The position numbers were made by a program, and so were the translations under genes. The notes beneath the pieces are model-generated. The model worked only from the letters and a program-made list of their open reading frames with translations. It made no database searches and was not told the origin of the DNA. This document shows positions 1 to 7,856 of a DNA stretch of 51,147 bases, piece after piece. The number at the start of each line of letters is the position of its first letter. The first letter of the stretch is position 1. Source of the stretch: Bacteroidales bacterium (GTDB lineage Bacteria > Bacteroidota > Bacteroidia > Bacteroidales > UBA932); assembly GCA_029098505.1 (NCBI GenBank), contig JAQXOE010000032.1, positions 1 to 51,147 of the forward strand, in the 5' to 3' direction.

Positions 1-2
1 CT

Positions 3-98
3 TCACAAGAGGTTGGTGGGGCATCACGCACCCTATCAAAAGAAGTTGAAAATATATACGTCGATAAGATATTGATTATAAAGAATATAAATGTTTAA
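3..98 (+). CDS. C-terminal end of a Crp/Fnr-type transcriptional regulator (partial)
   Basis: An open frame enters from the left edge and stops at TAA 96-98, giving about 31 residues. The visible part contains the stretch GGASRTLSKEVENI followed by a short hydrophobic strand KILIIKNI. This resembles the recognition helix and last wing strand of Crp/Fnr winged helix-turn-helix domains (G-x-SR-x-x-LS-x-x-L, then an I-x-I strand). Only the end of the gene is present, so the ligand-binding domain cannot be judged. It lies just upstream of pdxB on the same strand with a gap of about 50 nt. The family call is an inference from a very short piece. Confidence 0.45.
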   Translation, partial: SQEVGGASRTLSKEVENIYVDKILIIKNINV

Positions 99-147
99 CT
101 AATAAATCGAGGTCCATTTTCATTTGGATTTCAACTGGAAAGCAATT

Positions 148-1182
148 ATGAAATTTGTAATAGACAGTGCCATACCCTTTGTAGATGGCGTATTTGAAGC
201 TTTCGGCGCTACACTCTATAAAAAGGGAGAAGAAATCACCAGGGAGGATGTGATGGACGCTGATGCTCTTATCATCAGGACCAGAACTTTGTGCAATGAA
301 AAACTCCTCTCGGGAACACGGGTCAGGATGATAGCCACTGCGACAATAGGCACCGATCACATTGATATGGAATGGTGTACCCGCAACGGCATATATGTCG
401 CAAATGCTTCCGGGTGCAATGCTGATGGGGTGATGGACTATGTCTTTTCTGCTCTTTACGGGGTGGCTTCGCGCAAATCCATAAAGATGGACGGCTTCAC
501 GATGGGCATCATAGGTGTCGGCAATGTCGGAAAAAGAGTCGAGGCTATGGCCAGGACCCTCGGCCTGAACGTATTGCTTTGCGATCCTCCGCGTGCGGAA
601 AAGGAGGGACCAGAGGGTTTCTGCTCTCTGGATGAATTACTCTCGGCTTCAAATGCTGTAACGCTTCACGTCCCGCTTGATTCATCAACGCGGGGGATGG
701 CTGATGAAAGCTTCTTCGAGCGTATGCTCCCGGGCACCGTCTTTATCAATGCTTCCAGAGGAGAGGTGGTCGTGGAAGATGCTTTGATTGAGGCGATACC
801 TAAACTCGGAGCTGTTATACTCGATACTTGGAACAATGAACCCCATATAAATCACGAATTGCTTGATATGGTTGATATTGCCACTCCCCATATAGCTGGC
901 TACTCCTATCAAGGAAAGCAGAACGGCACGGCTGCGGCAGTGAGGGCTGTTGCGCGTTTCTTCGGCTTGGATGAACTGAAGGACTTTTTCCCTGATACAG
1001 GCCGTAAGGAACTTGAACCGGTGAAACTTGATGTTTCAGGCAAAAATCAGGGTGAAATTGCTTCACTTTTCCAATATAATTATCCTATATTTACGGATGA
1101 TTTTATGTTCCGTCTTGACCCGGACGGCTTTGAACGTCTCCGCTCAGAGTACAATTACAGGAGAGAGTTTTACATAGATTGA
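148..1182 (+). CDS. pdxB: 4-phosphoerythronate dehydrogenase PdxB
   Basis: This cytosolic NAD-dependent enzyme oxidises 4-phospho-D-erythronate in the DXP-independent route to pyridoxal 5'-phosphate. The 344-residue protein has the 2-hydroxyacid dehydrogenase layout. A catalytic-domain start (MKFVIDSAIPFVDG) is followed by a Rossmann fold with GIIGVGNVGKRV near residue 120. Further on come NASRGE and DTWNNEP, and then ATPHIAGYS with the catalytic His. The C-terminal part (from about residue 270) is the PdxB-specific dimerisation region. The frame is open from a TTG at 124, but the ATG at 148 matches the family N-terminus. Length is slightly under the usual 350-380. Other 2-hydroxyacid dehydrogenases are possible but fit less well. 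Confidence 0.88.
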   Translation: MKFVIDSAIPFVDGVFEAFGATLYKKGEEITREDVMDADALIIRTRTLCNEKLLSGTRVRMIATATIGTDHIDMEWCTRNGIYVANASGCNADGVMDYVFSALYGVASRKSIKMDGFTMGIIGVGNVGKRVEAMARTLGLNVLLCDPPRAEKEGPEGFCSLDELLSASNAVTLHVPLDSSTRGMADESFFERMLPGTVFINASRGEVVVEDALIEAIPKLGAVILDTWNNEPHINHELLDMVDIATPHIAGYSYQGKQNGTAAAVRAVARFFGLDELKDFFPDTGRKELEPVKLDVSGKNQGEIASLFQYNYPIFTDDFMFRLDPDGFERLRSEYNYRREFYID

Positions 1183-1240
1183 GTCAAGCGGACATATGTA
1201 GATTGAAACACATAATTATCCATACCTAAAACAATACCAT

Positions 1241-2818
1241 ATGTTAACGAAAGAAGACATTAATGCAATTGAAAGGAGAGGCTCTTCAGAAGAAAGGGTG
1301 AGAAAACAGATTGAAAGGTTCAAAACCGGTTTTCCTTGGCTCGATATTGTTGCTCCCGCTACTCCTGAAAGAGGAATAGAGGTCCTTGAAGATGATGAAA
1401 TCGAAGATATAATGGATTATGTCGGACAAACACAGATTGACAGCAAATGCAAGTTTGTCCCTGCTTCTGGTGCAGCTTCCAGAATGTTCAAAGATATTTT
1501 TGCCGGCCAGGCTGCACTCTCGTCGGGTGAAGATGTACCTTCGGATTCTGCTGCAGCACGCCTTGCCGCTTCCATCGAAAAATTCGCTTTTTATACAGAG
1601 GAACTCTTCGGAAAGCCTGAGGACAATAAGGAATACAGGCTCAAGGTTGTTGACACCGTACTCAATAGGGAAGGATTGGGCTATGGTTCCAAGCCAAAAG
1701 GAGTCATTCGCTTCCATAAGTATCCTGACGGTGAGGCACGTACTGCTTTCGCTGAGCATCTGGTTGAAGGCCAGGACTATATGAGAAATGAAGACGGCAG
1801 CGTGAATCTTGTTGTCACCATTTCTCCCGAGCATAAAGCATTGTTCGAAGCGGCGCTTGCTGAAGTGAAGGATGCTTATGAGGCAAAATACGGAGTCAAG
1901 TACAATATCAAATTCACATATCAGAATGAGGCTACCGACACAGTAGCGGTGGATCCTGAGAACAAGCCTTTCCGAAAGGATGATGGTTCCCTGCTCTTCC
2001 GCCCGGCCGGACACGGTGCCCTAATCTACAATTTGAACGATGTCAAGTCCGAACTTGTATCCATTAAGAATATTGACAATGTGGCCAACGAGAGGCTGCT
2101 CCCTATCACAGCGAAGTACAAGAAGGTTCTTATGGGCAGATGCCTCCAGCTCCGGGATACCATCTTCGGTTTCCTTACCGAGCTTGATATGCTGACGGGC
2201 GAGGGCTTGAATCCTGCACCGTTCGGACTCAATCTGCCAGGCTATACTCCATTGAACGAGGACCGCTACGCTACGAGTCAGGTCCAGATTCTGTGCAATG
2301 AAATCGAAGAATTCCTTCGCGACGAGCTGTGCATTGAAATGCCTGAAGCCAAGGATTGCAAGAGCCGCGTAGAGAATCTGAGAAAGAAGCTTAACCGCCC
2401 TATCCGCGTATGCGGTATGGTCAAGAATCTCGGCGAGCCGGGAGGTGGCCCTTTCATCATCAGGGAAAAGGACGGAAGTACCTCACTCCAGATTCTCGAA
2501 AGTGTCCAGATCGACAAGAATAATCCTTCTGCACTCGAAGCCCTCAATTCCGCAACTCACTTCAATCCGGTGGACCTCGTTTGCTGCCTAAATAATTATA
2601 GAGGTGAAAAGTTCAACCTGCTTGACTATGTGGATGACAATGCCGGTTTCATCAGTTCAAAGAGTTATCAGGGCAGGGAACTGAAAGCTTTGGAACTCCC
2701 TGGTCTTTGGAACGGTTCTATGAGTGATTGGAATACACTCTTTGTCGAGGTCCCGGTAGAGACCTTCAATCCTGTAAAGGTAGTGCTGGATTTGCTCAAG
2801 GAAGCTCATCAAAATTAG
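1241..2818 (+). CDS. DUF4301 family protein
   Basis: A 525-residue soluble protein with no signal peptide or membrane segment. It matches the Bacteroidota family DUF4301: N-terminal MLTKEDINAIERRG, then VPASGAASRMFKDIF near residue 75, which resembles a nucleotide-sugar pyrophosphorylase-like phosphate loop, and FRPAGHGALIYNLND near residue 255. The function is not established. The resemblance to sugar-nucleotidyltransferases suggests nucleotide binding, but that is inference. The gene starts at an ATG 58 nt after pdxB and ends at a clear intrinsic terminator (2839-2867), so it is probably the last gene of its unit. Confidence 0.85.
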   Translation: MLTKEDINAIERRGSSEERVRKQIERFKTGFPWLDIVAPATPERGIEVLEDDEIEDIMDYVGQTQIDSKCKFVPASGAASRMFKDIFAGQAALSSGEDVPSDSAAARLAASIEKFAFYTEELFGKPEDNKEYRLKVVDTVLNREGLGYGSKPKGVIRFHKYPDGEARTAFAEHLVEGQDYMRNEDGSVNLVVTISPEHKALFEAALAEVKDAYEAKYGVKYNIKFTYQNEATDTVAVDPENKPFRKDDGSLLFRPAGHGALIYNLNDVKSELVSIKNIDNVANERLLPITAKYKKVLMGRCLQLRDTIFGFLTELDMLTGEGLNPAPFGLNLPGYTPLNEDRYATSQVQILCNEIEEFLRDELCIEMPEAKDCKSRVENLRKKLNRPIRVCGMVKNLGEPGGGPFIIREKDGSTSLQILESVQIDKNNPSALEALNSATHFNPVDLVCCLNNYRGEKFNLLDYVDDNAGFISSKSYQGRELKALELPGLWNGSMSDWNTLFVEVPVETFNPVKVVLDLLKEAHQN

Positions 2819-2838
2819 CGTTGCACAAAAAAATGAAA

Positions 2839-2867
2839 AAATCGTTCGAAATCGGACGATTTTTTTT
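2839..2867 (+). terminator. Intrinsic terminator after the DUF4301 gene
   Basis: Ten-base-pair stem AAATCGTTCG / CGGACGATTT (one U-G pair) with a four-base loop AAAT, followed by a run of T. It begins 20 nt after the DUF4301 stop. The T tract runs directly into the -33 box of the next promoter. Confidence 0.85.
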
Positions 2868-2895
2868 GTATTTTAGAAAAACTGTCCTATCTTTG
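2865..2895 (+). promoter_or_regulatory. Bacteroidota-type promoter for the ABC transporter operon
   Basis: TTTG at 2865-2868, a 19-nt spacer and TATCTTTG at 2888-2895 match the Bacteroidota -33/-7 consensus (TTTG N19 TAnnTTTG). The start of transcription would be near 2902, about 20 nt before the ATG of the ATPase gene. Confidence 0.75.
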
Positions 2896-2920
2896 CAGTG
2901 TCCTAATAAACTAATACACT

Positions 2921-3748
2921 ATGATATCAATCAAAAACCTCAGTTTCAGTTACGGTAACAACACCGTCCTGGACAATATCAGTATGGAACTGCTCCCCGG
3001 AAATGTCTATGGACTTTTTGGAGAGAACGGTGTGGGCAAGACCACACTCCTTACTCTACTCTGTGGTTTGAAGAAAGCTCAGAGTGGCAGCATCAGCATA
3101 GACGGTATGCTTCCTTTCGATAGAAATCCCGAGCTTCTTCAGAACCAGTATTATCTTCCTGATGAGGTGATGCCTTACAATATGACAGCCTCGTCCTATG
3201 CCAGGCACAGCGGCCGTTTCTGGCCACGCTTCGACCTGACCAAGTTCTACACCATTATGAAGGAATTCGAGACGGATCCGGAGAAAAAGATGAACAGGAT
3301 GTCTGCCGGCCAGCTCAAGAAGACCTATGTCTCATTCGCCCTTGCCTGCAATGCAAAGTATATATATATGGATGAGCCTACCAACGGCCTCGACATCCCT
3401 TCAAAAGCCCAGTTCAGGAAGGCAATAACCTGTCATACTTCCGAAGATTCGACCATAGTCATCTCAACCCATCAGGTCAGGGATCTTGAGAACATTATCG
3501 ATCCTATCATCATACTTGACAGGAGAAGCGTACTCTTGAATGCTTCCATAGAGGAGATTTCAGAGAAACTCTATTTCGACTATGGCAATCAGCTTCACCC
3601 TGATGCTCTATATTCAGAGCAACTTCCTGGTGGCTTCATACAGGTGCTTCTCAACACTGAAGGCCTTGAAAGCAAGGTCAATGTCGAAGCCCTTTTCAAT
3701 GCAGTCCAGAAGAACAAGGAAATCATCAAGAACCACTTCGCCAAATAA
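2921..3748 (+). CDS. ABC transporter ATP-binding protein
   Basis: Cytoplasmic ATPase subunit of an ABC exporter-type system. In its 275 residues are Walker A GENGVGKT (34-41), the signature-like MSAGQ (127-131, an altered LSGGQ), Walker B YIYMDEP (147-153) and an H-loop ISTHQ near 187. The domain order and short length fit the family paired with YtrA-type GntR regulators. The partner permease follows 12 nt downstream, then a GntR regulator, so these three probably work together. The substrate cannot be told. Expression probably depends on the promoter at 2865-2895 and on the GntR protein encoded two genes on. Confidence 0.9.
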   Translation: MISIKNLSFSYGNNTVLDNISMELLPGNVYGLFGENGVGKTTLLTLLCGLKKAQSGSISIDGMLPFDRNPELLQNQYYLPDEVMPYNMTASSYARHSGRFWPRFDLTKFYTIMKEFETDPEKKMNRMSAGQLKKTYVSFALACNAKYIYMDEPTNGLDIPSKAQFRKAITCHTSEDSTIVISTHQVRDLENIIDPIIILDRRSVLLNASIEEISEKLYFDYGNQLHPDALYSEQLPGGFIQVLLNTEGLESKVNVEALFNAVQKNKEIIKNHFAK

Positions 3749-3760
3749 GGAGGATTAACT

Positions 3761-4573
3761 ATGAGCACTTTTTTCAATATCAAGAGATTCGGCAATTATC
3801 TGGCTTATGACCTTAATAAGGCATTCAGCACTTATGGGCTGTCAGCGCTGATTTCAGGACTTATTCCTGTAATAATGTTTGTGTTCTACGAATTGTTCAG
3901 TCTGACTCTCAAGCAGAGCCTCTTGCCTATGCCGGCCGCAGCGCGTTTCGTGGCTTTTTTGATTGTATCGGCCATTTTTATGATTTCTGCTCCTACCAAG
4001 ATTTACGGCTCGATTACTGACAAGAGGGCAGGAAGTGACTGGTTGATGATGCCGGTTTCCTCTTTCGAGAGATTCCTCTCGATGATGCTGATACTCTGCA
4101 TCATACTCCCTTCGACCTTCTTCGTACTCTTCTTTGGCAGCGACTTCCTTCTCAGTGTCATTGCCCCTGTGAATTATGGAGATACTGTTTTTTATAATGG
4201 TATCAAGGAGATATTGTCATATCTTTCAAGCAGCGAGTTTAATGATGCTGTAACTTTGAGCCCGGCTTGCTTCATTATTCCTTGGCTGGAGTGGTGTACC
4301 GCGACCCTGACCTTTGCCTTAGGCGCCATTTGGTTCAAGGAGAGGAAAGTTGCAAAAACTATATTGGTTTGCCTGGGCATAGGAATAGTATTCTCCCTCT
4401 TTGTAGCCCTCCTTTCAAATTTCATTAGTCTCGATTCTTTTGAGTATTTGGATAAGCTGACACCTCTTTTCGTGCAAAGGATGATCAACCTTGCCATCAA
4501 TCTGAGATACATTCTCTCCTTCAGCATACTTTTATTGCTTATCTATTTGAGAATAAGAACTTTAAAGCACTAA
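3761..4573 (+). CDS. ABC transporter permease-like membrane protein
   Basis: A 270-residue integral membrane protein with about six hydrophobic stretches (near residues 25-50, 60-80, 105-130, 170-190, 205-225 and 245-265). This is consistent with an ABC-2-type permease partner of the preceding ATPase. No conserved motif names a substrate. The ATG is preceded by a strong Shine-Dalgarno sequence (AAGGAGGA, about 3747-3754), which is unusual for Bacteroidota and overlaps the end of the ATPase gene. It suggests efficient coupled translation. Confidence 0.75.
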   Translation: MSTFFNIKRFGNYLAYDLNKAFSTYGLSALISGLIPVIMFVFYELFSLTLKQSLLPMPAAARFVAFLIVSAIFMISAPTKIYGSITDKRAGSDWLMMPVSSFERFLSMMLILCIILPSTFFVLFFGSDFLLSVIAPVNYGDTVFYNGIKEILSYLSSSEFNDAVTLSPACFIIPWLEWCTATLTFALGAIWFKERKVAKTILVCLGIGIVFSLFVALLSNFISLDSFEYLDKLTPLFVQRMINLAINLRYILSFSILLLLIYLRIRTLKH

Positions 4574-4577
4574 TAAC

Positions 4578-4925
4578 ATGATGGAATTCGATCCGAACAG
4601 ACCTATTTATCTCCAAATATGCGATGTCGTCTTCGAGCGTATACTCAGCGGGGAATTGAAAGCTGAGGATAGAATACTCTCAGTTCGGGAATACGGGGCA
4701 TCCATTGGAGTCAATCCCAATACTGTAGCCAGGTCTTATGAGAAACTCACAGATATGGGCGTAATATACAATAAACGCGGAATAGGATATTTCGTTTCCG
4801 AATCCGCTTTGGAAATTGTGATCGCGCAGGAGCGAAAAACCTTCATTGAGGAGGAGGTCCCAATGTTCCTCAAGAGAATGAAATTGCTCGGTATAGAGCC
4901 AAACGATATATTCAAGGAGATATGA
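4578..4925 (+). CDS. GntR family transcriptional regulator (YtrA subfamily)
   Basis: A 115-residue DNA-binding protein made almost only of the GntR winged helix-turn-helix (residues 5-75: PIYLQICDVV, LSVREYGASIGVNPNTV, KLTDMGVIYNKRGIGYFV) with a short C-terminal helical tail. That is the YtrA subfamily architecture, which usually represses its own ABC transporter operon. It lies downstream of the ATPase and permease rather than first, as is common for YtrA. The ATG sits 5 nt after the permease stop, and its own stop overlaps the next start (ATGA). Confidence 0.88.
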   Translation: MMEFDPNRPIYLQICDVVFERILSGELKAEDRILSVREYGASIGVNPNTVARSYEKLTDMGVIYNKRGIGYFVSESALEIVIAQERKTFIEEEVPMFLKRMKLLGIEPNDIFKEI

Positions 4926-5629
4926 AAAAATCAATAATACTATTGCTGACCGCACTTGTGGCAGCCCAGTCCTGCAACTTTATCAGAATCAATATCCCTG
5001 ATTTTGACTTGATTGCAAGCCATAACAGCGAAGTGTTGGAAGCGAGCACAAGCTTCAGGAATGTTAGCCTCGATCTTGAGGAGTTTACGGCAATTGACCA
5101 GCGCAGCTGTTTCGATATGGAGTATATCCCTTCTGAGGGCAGGACGGGAATCACAATCAATGCTCCGGAGAACTACATCGATTACATTGAGATCAGGGTG
5201 GTCGATGGTACACTTCTCGTTTCAGTAAAGGATGAAGTCACCCTGAGAGGTGAGAAGGTAAGCTTGAGAGCATATTCTTCAACTCTCGAATCCGTGGAGA
5301 TTAAGGGACCTTCCGATTTCATTTGCAGCAATTTGGAGGCAGGAAACTTCAAGCTCAATCTTTTAGGCACTGGAGCCGTGATTCTGGAAGAATTGGTCGC
5401 TGAAGATGTGGAGGTCAATGTAATGGGAGTTGGTGACGTTCATTTGGCTGCTTTGGAATGCAAAAACCTGAATGCCAATGTGAACGGAGTCGGTGATATC
5501 AACATTAGCGGAAAAGCCGATTATGCTGACCTTTCTGTCCATGGTGTTGGCGACATTGATGCGAGGGATTTGGAGGTTGGAGAGTTGAAAACCAAGGTAA
5601 AAGGCGCTGGAGATATCAGAAGGAAATAG
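4922..5629 (+). CDS. DUF2807 (GIN domain) lipoprotein
   Basis: A 235-residue exported protein. The signal peptide ends in a lipobox (LVAAQSC, Cys about 18), so it is probably lipid-anchored. From about residue 45 it carries the DUF2807/'GIN' beta-helical domain, with runs of short strands and the repeated motif GVGDI/GVGDV/GAGDI at the C-terminus. The function is unknown; related proteins are surface or periplasmic. The start codon overlaps the GntR stop (ATGA), so it is the last gene of the ABC/GntR operon. Confidence 0.82.
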   Translation: MKKSIILLLTALVAAQSCNFIRINIPDFDLIASHNSEVLEASTSFRNVSLDLEEFTAIDQRSCFDMEYIPSEGRTGITINAPENYIDYIEIRVVDGTLLVSVKDEVTLRGEKVSLRAYSSTLESVEIKGPSDFICSNLEAGNFKLNLLGTGAVILEELVAEDVEVNVMGVGDVHLAALECKNLNANVNGVGDINISGKADYADLSVHGVGDIDARDLEVGELKTKVKGAGDIRRK

Positions 5630-5657
5630 TTATTGCATCAGAATCAAAGCTTTTTTA

Positions 5658-5665
5658 TATATTTG
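5658..5665 (+). promoter_or_regulatory. -7 promoter element
   Basis: TATATTTG matches TAnnTTTG. A TTG lies at 5633-5635 with a 22-nt spacer, slightly long. It would start transcription about 35 nt upstream of the lipoprotein gene at 5708. Confidence 0.5.
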
Positions 5666-5707
5666 CAATGTGTCTGAACCTGAACTGGTAGCAACAGCTT
5701 TTACCAG

Positions 5708-6151
5708 ATGAGTTTTTTTAAGAAAATAATGTATTATCTGCTGCCGGCAGTGTCTTGCGCACTGCTGGTAGTTTCGTGTGCAGATGTTGCTCCGGAATAT
5801 TTGGTGACGACCATTTCTTTCCAGGGCATAGTAAGTGATGCTGAAGATGGAACTCCTCTTCAGGGAATCTCGATTGTGGTTACTGAATATGAGTCAAGCG
5901 ATGTTGACAAGAGAAACCCGCTGATGTCAGCCACCCTCAGCACGAGTTTTGACGGCAGTTATGTATTTGTGACCCTTGACAATGAGGCCAGAGTAATCGG
6001 TGACAGTTTCTTTGAATTCAAGGTGAGCGATCCTACCGGCTCTTATCTGCCTGTACTGCGTGATCTCTATATGTCCTCTTCCAGCCTGTATTATTCATCC
6101 AGTTCAAAATCCTACCGAGTCTCCGATAACGATTTTGCTCTTTCCCGCTAA
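5708..6151 (+). CDS. Small lipoprotein with a carboxypeptidase-regulatory-like Ig fold
   Basis: A 147-residue exported protein. The signal peptide and lipobox (ALLVVSC, Cys about 24) indicate a lipid anchor. The mature part starts with a strand pattern seen in carboxypeptidase-regulatory/CnaB-like domains (ISFQGIVSDAEDGTPLQGISIVV, then a turn SFDGSYVF). It resembles the short lipoproteins annotated in Bacteroidales as radical-SAM-associated, but no radical SAM gene is nearby, so that label is not justified. Its 3' end overlaps the convergent AraC-type gene by 119 nt. Confidence 0.65.
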   Translation: MSFFKKIMYYLLPAVSCALLVVSCADVAPEYLVTTISFQGIVSDAEDGTPLQGISIVVTEYESSDVDKRNPLMSATLSTSFDGSYVFVTLDNEARVIGDSFFEFKVSDPTGSYLPVLRDLYMSSSSLYYSSSSKSYRVSDNDFALSR

Positions 6152-6578
6152 TTCTCCATTCGTTTGGAGTATAACCAACTGTTTCACGGAACTGCTTGCG
6201 GAAGTCGCTTTTGTCGTTGAATCCGACCATTTTGCAGACATTGGATATCGGGATATCCGTTTCCGATAACAGTCTTTTTGCATCTTCGATGCGGAGTTCC
6301 TTCCTTATTGTAGGAAATTTCTTTTTGAAGGTCTTCCAAACAAAATCATTGACTTCTTCTTTTGTCGTCCCGGTTTTTTCTGCAATGGAAGCTGAACTGA
6401 CATCATTTCCACAATAAAGTCTCAAGTCAATCCATTCCATCAGGAGCTGTTTGATGGCCTCCTCGGCCTCTGAATTCCGCTTCTGTTCCCAAACCAAGCC
6501 CGACATTCCGAACCTGAACTCAATCCCCTTGCCGCTATTTGCGAGCCTCCTCAAATACAATAAACGTAAATCCATCAA
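6033..6578 (-). CDS. AraC-type helix-turn-helix regulator
   Basis: A 181-residue protein. Residues about 80-145 form an AraC/XylS DNA-binding domain: FPTIRKELRIEDAKRLL, then ISNVCKMVGFNDKSDFRKQF and VGYTPNEWR. The N-terminal 75 residues are helical and match no ligand-binding domain that I recognise. The recognisable domain ends near 6145. The last 35 or so residues are basic, poorly conserved in look, and entirely antisense to the lipoprotein gene, so the original stop may have been lost. The start could be either of two adjacent ATGs (6578 or 6575). It is divergent from lysA. Confidence 0.75.
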   Translation of the reverse strand: MMDLRLLYLRRLANSGKGIEFRFGMSGLVWEQKRNSEAEEAIKQLLMEWIDLRLYCGNDVSSASIAEKTGTTKEEVNDFVWKTFKKKFPTIRKELRIEDAKRLLSETDIPISNVCKMVGFNDKSDFRKQFRETVGYTPNEWRISGKEQNRYRRLGRILNWMNNTGWKRTYRDHAVQADKSR

Positions 6579-6627
6579 TAGTTGTCAATTAGAATGTCCG
6601 TAAATGTTAAAATTAATGAAAAATGTA

Positions 6628-6635
6628 TAAATTTG
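6628..6635 (+). promoter_or_regulatory. -7 promoter element for lysA
   Basis: TAAATTTG matches TAnnTTTG and lies 28 nt before the chosen lysA ATG. No convincing -33 TTTG at the expected distance. Confidence 0.5.
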
Positions 6636-6662
6636 TGCTTATTTCGGATTATTTTTGAAACT

Positions 6663-7835
6663 ATGATCAAGTTTAGTGCTCTTACCTCTGCAGAAACCAT
6701 ACGGACTCCCTTCTACTATTACGATGTGGAGTTATTGAAGAAGACCCTCAGTCTGGTCAAGTCACTTTCAAAGCAATATGGCATAATCTGTCACTATGCG
6801 GTCAAGGCCAATGCCGAGCCTCAGATATTGTCCTATATCAGTGCTTTGGGCTTTGGCGCTGATTGTGTCAGCGGGAATGAAGTTTCTGCATCCGTGAAAT
6901 GCGGTTTCTCTCCCGAGACAGTTATGTTCGCAGGAGTCGGGAAGACCGATGAGGAGATTCGTACGGCATTGTCCTTGGGTATAGGCTGTTTCAATGTGGA
7001 ATCCGTTCCCGAACTGGAGGCCATCGATGCTATTGCTACGGAGATGAACAGGATTGCCCCCGTGGCATTCAGAATCAATCCTAATGTAGATGCACATACA
7101 CACAAAAAGGTCACAACAGGTTTGAATGAGAACAAATTCGGAATTTCCGAATTTGAGTTCGAGAACGCCATTGCTGCATTGAAGCAGTGCAAGTCAGTGG
7201 TATTCAAAGGCTTGCAATGTCATGTCGGCTCTCAGATTCTGGAGGTCGAGGAGGTGTACGAACTTGAGTGCCAGAAGATGAAGGAATTTGCCGAATGGTT
7301 TGAGCAGAGGGGCATTGAGGTTGAGAACATTGACCTTGGTGGAGGCTTGGGCATTGATTACGAAGATCCTGATGCAAACCCTATTCCTGATTTCGAACTC
7401 TGGTTCAAGACCATCAGAAAGGTCTTTGGAACCGAGTCCAAGTATAGGCTTCACGTTGAACCGGGACGTTCTCTGGTCGCTTCTTGCGGAAGCCTGATTT
7501 CGCGTGTCGTGTATGTGAAGCAGGGGCGCCAGAAGGCCTTCGCAATCATTGATGCGGGAATGAATGACTTGATTCGTCCTGCCCTTTACGGCTCATATCA
7601 CAAAATTGAAAATATGAGCGCGTATTGGCAGAGAAAGGACTCAAATATGAAGAAATATGATGTGGTTGGCCCTATCTGCGAATCCAGCGATGTCTGGGGC
7701 GAGGGAAGAGCTCTGCCAAATACTGTCAGGGGAGATTTGATAGTGCTTCGGTGTGCCGGAGCTTACGGACAGGTTATGTCCAGCCGCTACAATCTTCGTG
7801 ACCTGGCTCCTGCCGTTTATTCTGAGGAACTTTAA
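6663..7835 (+). CDS. lysA: Diaminopimelate decarboxylase
   Basis: Cytosolic PLP enzyme catalysing the last step of lysine synthesis, meso-diaminopimelate to L-lysine. The 390 residues show the fold-type III decarboxylase pattern. PLP-binding Lys48 lies in CHYAVKANA. GLQCHVGSQI, GGGLGIDY and the substrate-binding EPGRSLVA follow. The active-site Cys is in GPICESSD, with a Tyr in GAYGQVMSSRYN near the C-terminus. The frame is open upstream to 6582, but the ATG at 6663 gives the family N-terminus and sits behind the -7 element. It stands alone, 21 nt before ffh on the same strand. Confidence 0.93.
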   Translation: MIKFSALTSAETIRTPFYYYDVELLKKTLSLVKSLSKQYGIICHYAVKANAEPQILSYISALGFGADCVSGNEVSASVKCGFSPETVMFAGVGKTDEEIRTALSLGIGCFNVESVPELEAIDAIATEMNRIAPVAFRINPNVDAHTHKKVTTGLNENKFGISEFEFENAIAALKQCKSVVFKGLQCHVGSQILEVEEVYELECQKMKEFAEWFEQRGIEVENIDLGGGLGIDYEDPDANPIPDFELWFKTIRKVFGTESKYRLHVEPGRSLVASCGSLISRVVYVKQGRQKAFAIIDAGMNDLIRPALYGSYHKIENMSAYWQRKDSNMKKYDVVGPICESSDVWGEGRALPNTVRGDLIVLRCAGAYGQVMSSRYNLRDLAPAVYSEEL

Positions 7836-7856
7836 TTGATTATATATTAGTAAGAT

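Noticed and set aside
1286..2014. 242-codon open frame on the minus strand
   Set aside because: Lies wholly within the DUF4301 gene, has no recognisable domain and no promoter; a shadow frame.
5708..6151. Radical-SAM peptide-maturation system suggested by the lipoprotein type
   Set aside because: No radical SAM gene lies near it; the only one in the window is rimO, far away and with a housekeeping role.
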